Below, piece by piece: positions 1-4,705 of a stretch of 6,502 nucleotides of DNA. Each line of letters opens with the position of its first letter. Within the stretch, counting starts at the first letter, position 1. Position numbers and translations under genes: made by a program. Source of the DNA: Deltaproteobacteria bacterium (lineage in GTDB: Bacteria > Desulfobacterota > GWC2-55-46); NCBI GenBank assembly GCA_016234955.1, contig JACRNN010000170.1, forward strand, positions 1 through 6,502, read 5' to 3'. Under the pieces are notes generated by a model. It did not search any database and had not been told where the DNA came from. It saw nothing but the letters and a program-made list of their open reading frames with translations.

Positions 1-1
1 A

Positions 2-229
2 TTAGTACGCGACCTGGATGAAGAGACCGTAGAGCGCCTTAAAAAGCGCGCGAGAGAGGAGGGGCGATCCCTCCAATCCGAGGTAAAACACATCCTCGAC
101 CAGGCGGCGCATGAGCCCACTGTGGACATGGAGGCGGCCAGAAAGATATGTGAGGATTTCCGCCGCAGGTTCAAGGGGCGCAAGTTTCCTGATACCGTTG
201 AGCTCATACGCGAGGATCGCAACAGGTGA
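2..229 (+). CDS. VapB/FitA-like ribbon-helix-helix antitoxin, 5' partial
   Basis: The reading frame is open from the window edge for 75 codons and ends in TGA at 227-229. The visible protein begins LVRDLDEETVERLKKRAREEG and continues SLQSEVKHILDQA. This is the beta-strand, helix, turn, helix layout of FitA-type Arc/MetJ (ribbon-helix-helix) antitoxins, which normally start only a few residues earlier, so I infer that about 3-8 residues and the start codon are missing. The family binds operator DNA through the N-terminal strand and neutralises a PIN toxin with its C-terminal tail. Here that tail is the charged segment from about residue 45, containing FRRRFKGRKFPDTVELIRED. The stop codon overlaps the GTG start of the toxin gene (GTGA, 226-229), the usual coupled antitoxin-toxin order. 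The promoter and autoregulatory operator lie outside the window. The call is confident at family level; the antitoxin subtype is less certain. Confidence 0.85.
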   Translation, partial: LVRDLDEETVERLKKRAREEGRSLQSEVKHILDQAAHEPTVDMEAARKICEDFRRRFKGRKFPDTVELIREDRNR

Positions 230-645
230 GCGTCCTTGTCATAGATGCGAGCGTGGCGGCAAAATGGTTCATTGAAGAAGAACATTCCGACGCCGCCCTT
301 TCAGTGCTTAAGGAAAGCAACCGGCTCCATGCCCCGGATTTCCTGCTTCTGGAGATGGACAGCATAATCTGCAAGTGGATCCGGCGAAGCGCCATAAGCC
401 AAACGGAGGGAACCGATTTGCGGGATGCTCTTCGCAGATACCCGATACATCACCATCCATTCATCTCCTTCCTCGACCCTGCCTTCGCGATCTCCAGCCA
501 GACAGGGCAGAGCGTCTATGATTGCCTTTACGTAGCGCTGGCGGCCCTTCTTAAGGGAAGGATGGTGACGGCAGACCGCAAACTCCATGATGGTTTAATA
601 AACGGGCCTTTCAAAAAGCATCTGGTCTGGGTTGAGGATGTATAG
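226..645 (+). CDS. vapC: VapC-family PIN-domain toxin (putative ribonuclease)
   Basis: This 139-aa protein has the size and motif order of VapC toxins, Mg-dependent ribonucleases that cut tRNA or rRNA when not held by their antitoxin. The four acidic PIN residues are visible: D7 in VIDASV, E43 in LLLEMDSI, D99 in YDCLYVALA and D117 in VTADRKL, so the catalytic site looks intact. The segment AKWFIEEE after the first Asp is typical of the family. The GTG start at 226 overlaps the antitoxin stop by four bases, and a GAGG at 212-215 is a plausible ribosome-binding site, so the two genes should be translationally coupled. The RNA target cannot be read from the sequence. FitB would be an equivalent name. 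There is no sign of frameshift or truncation. Confidence 0.9.
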   Translation: MSVLVIDASVAAKWFIEEEHSDAALSVLKESNRLHAPDFLLLEMDSIICKWIRRSAISQTEGTDLRDALRRYPIHHHPFISFLDPAFAISSQTGQSVYDCLYVALAALLKGRMVTADRKLHDGLINGPFKKHLVWVEDV

Positions 646-672
646 CACAGGGTTCGGGAAGCACCGGTCGGA

Positions 673-763
673 GGGAGCTATAATGGCGGGTCAGGCGTAA
701 GCCGTAACCCGCCGGATGCCAGTCAAATCAATCGGCGGGTGTGACCCGCCATACAAGGCTCCC
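673..763. repeat. Nested inverted repeat, REP/BIME-like, GGCGGGT family
   Basis: Two perfect 11-bp arms, ATGGCGGGTCA at 683-693 and TGACCCGCCAT at 742-752, face each other. Imperfect flanks (GGGAGC near 673-678 and GCTCCC at 758-763) extend the symmetry. Each arm is part of its own small hairpin: GGCGGGT 685-691 pairs with ACCCGCC 707-713, and GGCGGGT 734-740 pairs with ACCCGCC 744-750. This double-hairpin design is typical of dispersed REP pairs or short non-autonomous elements. It lies about 30 bp after the toxin gene and could also stop or stabilise its transcript, but there is no U-tract. No transposase is nearby. Confidence 0.65.
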
Positions 764-992
764 GCCCCTTGTGAACGAGTTGGTGAAGATACTTGAGGCG
801 TCACAGAAGAAGCCCTGAGGCGCCCTGAACGATATTTGCGTTTCAGCCGGTCTTCCGGTTAAGGTGCTTCTGGGCCTTGGCCGGGCTATGCCCGTCATTA
901 ATCCGCAGGCCGCTGACATCGATGTATCGGTGGTCTCTGCCCACCCTGCCCTCCCCCTGCCGCCATAGGAAGCCAGCGCAAACAAAAACATG
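764..992. other. Non-coding stretch, no supported gene
   Basis: Between the inverted repeat and the padR promoter I see no convincing gene. The + frame from GTG at 771 reads a short peptide (VNELVKILEASQKKP) and stops. Downstream codons in the same frame continue open to about 966 but match nothing I recognise. The stretch includes one arm of a diverged direct repeat at 882-921. It may be decayed coding sequence or repeat debris. Confidence 0.4.
882..921. repeat. Short diverged direct repeat, copy 1 (upstream of padR gene)
   Basis: CGGGCTATGCCC (882-893) is followed after 15 bases by GCCGCTGACATCG (909-921). The same two blocks recur after the padR-like gene at 1482-1493 and 1508-1520, separated by 14 bases. 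The first block is itself a small palindrome (GGGC-TAT-GCCC). Function is unknown. Confidence 0.5.
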
Positions 993-1030
993 TTGACACG
1001 TCGGCAATCTAATATTATCGTATTGCGATA
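993..1030 (+). promoter_or_regulatory. Putative padR promoter with dyad operator
   Basis: A consensus -35, TTGACA, lies at 993-998. With a 17-bp spacer the -10 would be TATCGT at 1016-1021; TATTAT at 1013-1018 is an alternative with a short spacer. The dyad TATCG-N5-CGATA (1016-1030) covers the -10 region and overlaps the palindrome CGATATCG (1026-1033). PadR proteins commonly repress their own promoter through AT-rich dyads, so this is a good candidate operator. The 5' leader before the ATG at 1037 would be very short. Confidence 0.55.
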
Positions 1031-1036
1031 TCGAAC

Positions 1037-1348
1037 ATGGATAATGATATGCTAAGAGATTTCTTTTTAGGTTTTATAAGAATTCACATACTCCACCATG
1101 CCGCCAGGGAGCTTGTATACGGCTTGTGGCTTATTGAGGAACTGGGCAGGCATGGATACAAGCTGAGCCCGGGGACGCTCTACCCCATCCTTCATAAGCT
1201 GGAAAAGGACAAGCTGATCAAACCCTATCCGAAAACGGTCAACGGAAAGGTGAGAAAATATTATAAGGCGACTGCAAAGGGCCTGCGGACGCTTTCGGAA
1301 ATAAGGGAAAAGATGAATGAACTCGTAGATGAGGTAAAGAGTGATTAA
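1037..1348 (+). CDS. PadR-family transcriptional regulator
   Basis: This 103-aa protein is a short PadR-type winged-helix repressor. The N-terminal stretch DFFLGFIRIHILHHAARELVYG and the block ELGRHGYKLSPGTLYPILHKLE (about residues 34-55) are the family's signature recognition-helix region. They are followed by the wing (GKVRKYYKATAKG, about 70-82) and a short C-terminal helix used for dimerisation. PadR proteins usually sense small molecules and control an adjacent transporter or detoxification gene. Here the next genes on the same strand are a haem lipoprotein and ChrA, though 260 bp intervene. The start at 1037 lies just after a dyad overlapping the promoter and has no clear Shine-Dalgarno; ATG 1049 (MLRDFF) is an alternative that fits short homologues. 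Family assignment is confident; the ligand is unknown. Confidence 0.9.
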   Translation: MDNDMLRDFFLGFIRIHILHHAARELVYGLWLIEELGRHGYKLSPGTLYPILHKLEKDKLIKPYPKTVNGKVRKYYKATAKGLRTLSEIREKMNELVDEVKSD

Positions 1349-1481
1349 AGAGACCCCTGATGACTCCACAGACATGGCGTTCGTTGTTGCCCAGCCCAGT
1401 CCTTGTTCTAAGGGGCAACTAACTTGATGCGGCCGGCCTTGAAACCCTTCTGCTCTGGTCCGGGAGAAAGGCGCAGGAGGG

Positions 1482-1520
1482 CGGGCTATGCCCCCGCTTG
1501 TTTGTAAGCCGCTGACATCG
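1482..1520. repeat. Short diverged direct repeat, copy 2 (downstream of padR gene)
   Basis: The blocks CGGGCTATGCCC (1482-1493) and GCCGCTGACATCG (1508-1520) repeat those at 882-893 and 909-921 in the same orientation, so the pair brackets the padR-like gene about 600 bp apart. The surrounding gap (1349-1616) otherwise holds no supported gene. A 28-codon frame starting GTG at 1341, overlapping the padR stop and behind GAGG, ends at 1427 and is unrecognised. Confidence 0.5.
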
Positions 1521-1616
1521 CTGCTTTGGCGGTGAGGCCAATCCTTGCTTTATGCGGCTTATATGGAGAAATAGAAGCTACCGTTCCAATCGTAATCATA
1601 ACGGCAGGGGGTGATC

Positions 1617-2084
1617 GTGAGGAAACTTGTATTTTTGCTGGTCATGACTATGGCGTTGTCGGCCTGTTCGTTAAAACCAGAGCGTCTGCAAAATCAAGCC
1701 GCCGCATGGAGGCCGGGGCTTGGAGAGGTCATGGGGGTCATACAGCAGCATCATGCCAAACTGTATAATTCGGCTAAGGCCAGGAACTGGGCGCTGGCCG
1801 AGTACCAGATCGACGAGATCAAAGAGGGATTGGAAACATCCGTACGGCTTTATCCTCAGTTTAAGGAAGTGAAGGAATTGTCGGTTCTGGTTCCAGCCGC
1901 TACAAAGGACGGCCTGGAAAATCTGTCTAAAGCCGTGAGGAATAGAGATATAGATGAATTCTTTACGGCCTATAACTCGTTGACCAATTCATGCAACGCC
2001 TGCCATAATGCCGCCAATCGCGGCTTTATAGTTATCCAGGCCCCTGCCGCATCGGAATTCAGCAACCAGAAATTCGAGCCATGA
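1617..2084 (+). CDS. Monohaem cytochrome c-like lipoprotein
   Basis: The protein starts with a lipoprotein signal, VRKLVFLLVMTMALSAC, with lipobox LSAC, so it should be lipid-anchored facing the periplasm. One haem-c attachment motif, CNACH, lies near the C-terminus (about residue 126 of 155), in SLTNSCNACHNAANRGFIVIQ. The rest is predicted helical, with a His pair in GVIQQHHAKLYNSAKARNWALAEY that could supply a distal ligand. Helical protein with a late C-x-x-C-H resembles class II (c'-like) cytochromes. I also recall an uncharacterised family with the same HHAKL, CNACH and final F.NQ.F.P pattern; the function of that family is not established to my knowledge. GTG 1617 is preferred because AGGGGG (1606-1611) then sits at normal spacing; GTG 1611 is the longer choice. 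The stop overlaps chrA (ATGA, 2081-2084), implying a shared operon and coupled translation. Confidence 0.85.
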   Translation: MRKLVFLLVMTMALSACSLKPERLQNQAAAWRPGLGEVMGVIQQHHAKLYNSAKARNWALAEYQIDEIKEGLETSVRLYPQFKEVKELSVLVPAATKDGLENLSKAVRNRDIDEFFTAYNSLTNSCNACHNAANRGFIVIQAPAASEFSNQKFEP

Positions 2085-3259
2085 ACAATACCGGCGGCCC
2101 CAACGAACAGTCCGCCCATCCGACGAACCCGGTCTCGAAAAGATTGGTTGAAGTGACGGCGCTTTTTCTCAAACTCGGCCTTACCGCCTTTGGAGGGCCT
2201 GCCGCTCACATAGCCATCATGCATACCGAGGTGGTAAAGCGCCGAAGATGGGTCGATGACAGAGAGTTTCTTGACCTTCTTGGAGTAACGAACCTTATAC
2301 CCGGCCCTAATTCCACCGAGATGGCCATACACATAGGGTACCTGCGGGCGGGTTATCCGGGGTTGATACTCGGCGGCATATGCTTCATGCTTCCCGCTGT
2401 GCTCATAACCATGGCGCTCGCATGGGTCTATGTGAGCTACGGGGCAACGCCTGAGGCTGGCTGGCTCCTTTACGGAGTAAAGCCTGTAATCATTGTCGTA
2501 ATCCTGCAAGCGCTCTGGGGATTGGGCAAGAAGGCTGTTAAAGGCCCGCTTACCGCCGCAGTCGGGCTCATAGTCATAGCTGGTGGTTTTATCGATATCA
2601 ACCAGCTGTTGCTTCTCGTATCAGGCGGGCTGATAGTCATGCTCCTTGAGAACAGGCAAAGGCTCAAGGACAGGGGGTTGTATGCCTTGCTTGTCCCCGT
2701 GCTTCCGGTTAGCGGAGCCGCTTATACAATACCGTTCAGCTCCGCCATGTTGTTCCTTAAGTTCCTGAAAATAGGCTCCGTGCTTTACGGCAGTGGATAT
2801 GTGCTGCTCGCCTTTCTGCACGCGGATTTCGTGACCGGCCTCGGGTGGCTTACTGACAGACAGCTCATAGACGCGGTCGCCGTTGGGCAGCTGACCCCTG
2901 GCCCTGTATTTACGACAGCCACTTTTATCGGCTACATCCTCGGCGGAGCGACTGGCTCCGTCATCGCCACCGTCGGGATATTCCTCCCATCCTTCATCAT
3001 CGTCGCCATAATCAGCCGCTTCGTGCCGAGGCTCAGGAACTCACCCTGGGCCGCGGGCCTTCTGGACGGCGTAAACGTGGCTTCACTCGGCCTGATGGCC
3101 ACTGTGACCTGGTATATTGGAAAGGCCACTTTCGTGGACCCTCTTACCGTCATTATTGCGGTAATATCGGCGGTTCTTTTGTTGCGATTCAGGATAAACA
3201 CCACATGGATTATATTCGGCGGCGCGGCCGCGGGTTTTATTAAAGGCATGTTTTTTTGA
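2081..3259 (+). CDS. chrA: ChrA chromate transporter, full-length two-domain
   Basis: At 392 aa this is a long-chain CHR-family (ChrA) inner-membrane transporter. In studied members it exports chromate, driven by the membrane potential. Two homologous halves are visible. The N-half has LTAFGGPAAHIAIM (34-47) and TNLIPGPNSTEMAIHIGY (70-87); the C-half has FLKIGSVLYGSGYVLL (228-243) and VGQLTPGPVFTTATFIGY (268-285). Each half is followed by strongly hydrophobic segments, roughly ten in total. The paired GG/PGP motifs are the family signature and look intact. A basic linker, LLENRQRLKDRGL (188-200), joins the halves. The start overlaps the haem-lipoprotein stop by four bases, so the two are probably cotranslated, with the upstream PadR protein as candidate regulator. 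True substrate is inferred; CHR homologues may move other oxyanions. There is no terminator-like hairpin in the short gap downstream. Confidence 0.93.
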   Translation: MNNTGGPNEQSAHPTNPVSKRLVEVTALFLKLGLTAFGGPAAHIAIMHTEVVKRRRWVDDREFLDLLGVTNLIPGPNSTEMAIHIGYLRAGYPGLILGGICFMLPAVLITMALAWVYVSYGATPEAGWLLYGVKPVIIVVILQALWGLGKKAVKGPLTAAVGLIVIAGGFIDINQLLLLVSGGLIVMLLENRQRLKDRGLYALLVPVLPVSGAAYTIPFSSAMLFLKFLKIGSVLYGSGYVLLAFLHADFVTGLGWLTDRQLIDAVAVGQLTPGPVFTTATFIGYILGGATGSVIATVGIFLPSFIIVAIISRFVPRLRNSPWAAGLLDGVNVASLGLMATVTWYIGKATFVDPLTVIIAVISAVLLLRFRINTTWIIFGGAAAGFIKGMFF

Positions 3260-3323
3260 GACAAAAATAGCCGCGATCCCTAACTTCGTATTTCCATTAT
3301 TTCCCCTCCAAAACTCCATCCCA

Positions 3324-3357
3324 CTGTAATAACGGCGTCACATTCATGGTGTACTCT
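3324..3357 (+). promoter_or_regulatory. Putative PHO box and -10 for psiE-like gene
   Basis: CTGTAAT (3324-3330), AACG, then GCGTCAC (3335-3341) fit the PhoB-box plan of 7-bp CTGTCAT-like units separated by four bases. A weak third unit, ACTCCAT, lies 11 bp upstream (3313-3319). Ten bases after the box is TACTCT (3352-3357), a fair -10, as at PhoB-activated promoters that lack a -35. Transcription would then begin near 3364, where an in-frame ATG sits. The match is by eye and the box degenerate. Confidence 0.5.
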
Positions 3358-3363
3358 CTCATC

Positions 3364-3813
3364 ATGAACATAAACGACGTTCCATACCTGAATTTCAACG
3401 CGAAGATATCGTGGGTATTCCAGTACGCCGTCAGGGCCGCGTTGAGCCTCCTGCTGATGGTCATCCTTTCGGCCATCTGCTGGGCGACGATAAAGACGCT
3501 TCTGGACCTGAAGACTATATTCACCAGGGACATGCATGAGGCCCTCAAGCTCGTCATGGTCAACTCCCTCACGGTGCTGGCCCTCCTGGAGGTCTTCATG
3601 ACGGCGCTCGCGTACTTTGAGGAGGGCCGGGTCAAGGTCACATACATCATAGACACGGTGCTCGTCGTCATACTCACGGAAGTGATGGTCTTCTGGTTCA
3701 AGGAGATCGAGTACATGAGGATCGTCATGGTCATCGTCCTCGTGCTCTCGCTGATAATAGCGAGGATCATGGCCATAAGGTTCTCCCCGGCCAGGGCCAG
3801 GGAGGAGATATGA
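3364..3813 (+). CDS. psiE: PsiE-family (phosphate-starvation-inducible) membrane protein
   Basis: The gene encodes a small integral membrane protein of 149 aa from ATG 3364, or 155 aa from ATG 3346. Four hydrophobic segments are visible (numbering from 3346): about 28-48, 68-90, 100-118 and 124-144. The block FEEGRVKVTYIIDTVLVVILTEVMVFWF (91-118) is the conserved PsiE region that I recognise; E. coli PsiE is 136 aa. The family is phosphate-starvation induced but its biochemical role is unknown. I prefer the 3364 start because a PHO box and -10 occupy 3324-3357, which would make the mRNA nearly leaderless. Neither start has a clear ribosome-binding site. The stop overlaps the ATG of a response-regulator remnant (3810-3813), indicating an original two-gene operon. 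Family call is fairly confident, start is not. Confidence 0.75.
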   Translation: MNINDVPYLNFNAKISWVFQYAVRAALSLLLMVILSAICWATIKTLLDLKTIFTRDMHEALKLVMVNSLTVLALLEVFMTALAYFEEGRVKVTYIIDTVLVVILTEVMVFWFKEIEYMRIVMVIVLVLSLIIARIMAIRFSPARAREEI

Positions 3814-4004
3814 AGAAGGAGAAGGTCTTGATCGTGGAGGATGAGATGAACCTCCTGGACCTCGTCGACTTCAACAAGCATAGCGAGCGGATTCCCCGCA
3901 GTTTGGCTTAGGGGAGGAGCGAGCGAATTACAAACGATAAATTCCTTACTTGAAAATTCTCCGCAGCTTGGGCTTAGGGAACCTCTGATTAATTCGCAAT
4001 AGCA

Positions 4005-4093
4005 TGTCATTCTGAGCAAAGCGAAGAATCTCAACGTCTATAAAATCAATAAGTTACGAGATTCTTCGGTCGCTACGCTTCCTCAGAATGACA
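4005..4093. repeat. Long imperfect palindrome (TGTCATTCTGAG type) forming the MITE core
   Basis: TGTCATTCTGAG (4005-4016) pairs perfectly with CTCAGAATGACA (4082-4093), and GAAGAATCTC (4023-4032) pairs with GAGATTCTTC (4058-4067). I recognise this TGTCATTCTGAG / GAAGAATCTC motif as one that recurs in unrelated bacterial genomes, but cannot verify that here. It may be a separate element inside the 154-bp unit or simply its central stem. Confidence 0.7.
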
Positions 4094-4099
4094 GAAAAA

Positions 4100-4127
4100 C
4101 ATAATTAATCAGACATAATTAATCAGA
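4100..4127. repeat. Tandem 14-bp direct repeat at the MITE right end
   Basis: CATAATTAATCAGA occurs twice head to tail, at 4100-4113 and 4114-4127. The second copy contains most of the right terminal inverted repeat, so the right end of the element is partly duplicated. It may reflect slippage or a doubled transposase-binding site. Confidence 0.8.
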
Positions 4128-4239
4128 GCTTCCTTAGGAGAATTTCAACCTGACGCGCAAGGGGTTCGTGACAGCGGGCGCCCTTGACGGCATTGATAAA
4201 ACCCCGGCGCTCTCAAGCCCATCCATAATGAGCACGCTA

Positions 4240-4295
4240 CGGTAACAGAGAAATGACCTGCCTGTAATAATCCCGTAACATAGCGGGGGTATGAT
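4240..4295 (+). promoter_or_regulatory. Tandem PHO-box promoter upstream of the four-cysteine protein
   Basis: Four 7-bp units follow an exact 11-bp period: CGGTAAC (4240-4246), AAATGAC (4251-4257), CTGTAAT (4262-4268) and CCGTAAC (4273-4279). The last two, joined by AATC, resemble the PhoB consensus CTGTCAT-N4-CTGTCAT. Ten bases after the final unit lies TATGAT (4290-4295), a near-perfect -10, with no good -35. This is the geometry of PhoB-activated promoters. A start near 4302 would give a leader of roughly 27 bases containing the AAAGGAG ribosome-binding site. Confidence 0.65.
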
Positions 4296-4328
4296 TGGGG
4301 AAATTGAGAGAAGAAAGGAGATAGAGGG

Positions 4329-4520
4329 ATGGAATGTCCATACCTGAAGAAAGGGATGTCGAGGTCGGTCTGCAACGCGTCGGTCACCCTCATGACGCTC
4401 GATATGGAGGGGGCTGAAGGACACTGCACGACGGAGGAAAATTACCGCTGCCCCATGCTGCTTGCCCTTTTCCTGAGGGAGGGGAGGAAGAACGGGCCGG
4501 CGTTGAGGAGCCTCCAATGA
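4329..4520 (+). CDS. Small four-cysteine protein of unknown function
   Basis: This 63-aa protein is preceded by an excellent ribosome-binding site (AAAGGAG, 4314-4320, eight bases before ATG), which makes it a real gene. It has four cysteines at positions 3, 15, 33 and 41 (C-x11-C-x17-C-x7-C), in MECPYLKKG, SVCNAS, GHCTTEENY and CPMLLA. There is no signal peptide or membrane segment, so it is probably cytoplasmic, where four reduced cysteines suggest metal or iron-sulphur binding; that is inference. I have an impression of similar short CPY...C...C...RCP proteins of unknown function in related genomes but cannot name a family. It is the first gene behind the candidate tandem PHO-box promoter and lies upstream of the porin, so it may belong to the phosphate-starvation response. 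The stop overlaps an ATG (4517) of a frame that runs through to the porin. Confidence 0.8.
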   Translation: MECPYLKKGMSRSVCNASVTLMTLDMEGAEGHCTTEENYRCPMLLALFLREGRKNGPALRSLQ

Positions 4521-4560
4521 ACCACCCGGTAGAAGTTCCGGGCTGTCCGAAGGGGCTCAC

Positions 4561-4611
4561 GTTGAAGCTCCCAGCGGTAAGCCGCGGGCCTCTCGCTCGC
4601 TATGCATGTTC
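4561..4611 (-). repeat. REP-like repeat, inverted copy in the porin leader
   Basis: Read on the minus strand this 51-bp stretch begins GAACATGCATAGCGAGCG and ends GGGAGCTTCAAC, matching the heads and tails of the copies at 6205-6254 and 6308-6424. The inner hairpin arms are diverged (GCCCGCGGCTTACCGCTGGG). It lies between the four-cysteine gene and the porin and happens to keep an open frame, which artificially lengthens the porin reading frame upstream. Confidence 0.75.
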
Positions 4612-4630
4612 ATGGTTTGCCAAGCTTGCT

Positions 4631-4695
4631 TTCGGGGGATTATTCCCGAAGGAAACACTAAAGCCCCATCAGAGGGGCAAAAAAACTAAGGAGGA
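4631..4695 (+). promoter_or_regulatory. Two hairpins and ribosome-binding site in the porin leader
   Basis: TTCGGG (4631-4636) pairs with CCCGAA (4645-4650), and twelve bases later GCCCC (4663-4667) pairs with GGGGC (4674-4678) around a six-base loop. Seven A residues (4679-4685) and then the strong Shine-Dalgarno AAGGAGGA (4688-4695) follow. The A run is on the wrong side for a terminator on this strand. A role in mRNA stability or translation control is possible; I could not match it to a known riboswitch class. Confidence 0.4.
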
Positions 4696-4705
4696 CTTGG
4701 AAAGG

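Larger units (their letters stand above)
3979..4132. mobile_element. 154-bp MITE-like element nested in the REP-like repeat
   Basis: The ends GAACCTCTGATTAATT (3979-3994) and AATTAATCAGAGCTTC (4117-4132) are inverted repeats matching at 15 of 16 positions. The element is flanked by an exact 6-bp direct repeat, CTTAGG, at 3973-3978 and 4133-4138, the hallmark of a target-site duplication. Taking it out restores the palindromic second hairpin of the surrounding repeat. It has no coding capacity, so it fits a miniature inverted-repeat transposable element. No related transposase is in the window. Confidence 0.8.
3876..4149. mobile_element. REP-like composite insertion in the response-regulator gene
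   Basis: The insertion begins GCATAGCGAGCGGATTCCCC (3878-3897), the same head found at 6213-6230 and 6315-6332. TTCAAC flanks it at 3870-3875 and 4144-4149, consistent with a 6-bp target duplication, although other copies also end in CTTCAA. Its plan is a first hairpin (ATTCCCCGCAG...TTAGGGG), a GCGAGCGAAT block (3919-3928), a 22-base AT-rich spacer, and a second hairpin opened by TTGAAAATTCTCC (3950-3962). The second hairpin is interrupted by another element and closed by GGAGAATTTCAAC (4137-4149). It encodes no protein, so mobilisation would need an enzyme in trans. Confidence 0.75.
3810..4245 (+). pseudogene. Interrupted PhoB/OmpR-like response regulator remnant
   Basis: The frame starts with ATG at 3810 behind GGAGG and overlaps the psiE-like stop. 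It reads MKKEKVLIVEDEMNLLDLVD followed by FN, the beginning of a receiver domain with its acidic pocket residues E10 and D11. After codon 22 a repeat insertion begins, and the frame hits TAG at 3909-3911, giving only 33 aa. At 4144 the receiver resumes: FNLTRKGFVTAGALDG, exactly the expected second helix and strand. Deleting 3876-4149 joins the two halves in frame. The resumed frame then drifts (IDKTPALSSPS...) and stops at 4243-4245, before the phospho-acceptor Asp is recognisable and with no DNA-binding domain. The gene is thus broken twice: by the insertion and by loss of its 3' part. Position next to psiE suggests a PhoB-type regulator, but only the N-terminus remains. Confidence 0.85.

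Noticed and set aside
728..991. Minus-strand 87-codon frame between toxin and padR
   Set aside because: There is no ribosome-binding site or recognisable domain, it overlaps the inverted repeat, and it looks like repeat debris.
1341..1427. Short GTG-started frame overlapping the padR stop (28 codons)
   Set aside because: GAGG upstream makes translation possible, but the peptide is short and unrecognised; it may be the stub of a lost gene, which is not supportable from sequence alone.
3297..4034. Long minus-strand frame of 245 codons
   Set aside because: It is a shadow of the psiE-like gene; the peptide is Met/Ser/Thr-rich and runs into the insertion repeats.
3876..4149. CRISPR array, because several similar palindromic units occur in 3.9-6.4 kb
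   Set aside because: Copies are irregularly spaced, in both orientations, and lie between genes without uniform spacers; they are dispersed repeats.
4134..4517. Minus-strand 127-codon frame
   Set aside because: It is antisense to the cysteine gene, the PHO-box promoter and the response-regulator remnant, each with its own + strand signals.
4651..4695. Possible preQ1 or cyclic-di-GMP riboswitch because of AAAAAAACTAAGGAGG and CTAAAGCC-like strings
   Set aside because: The hairpin loop is too short for a preQ1-I aptamer and the conserved GEMM core is absent on this strand; retained only as an unassigned leader structure.
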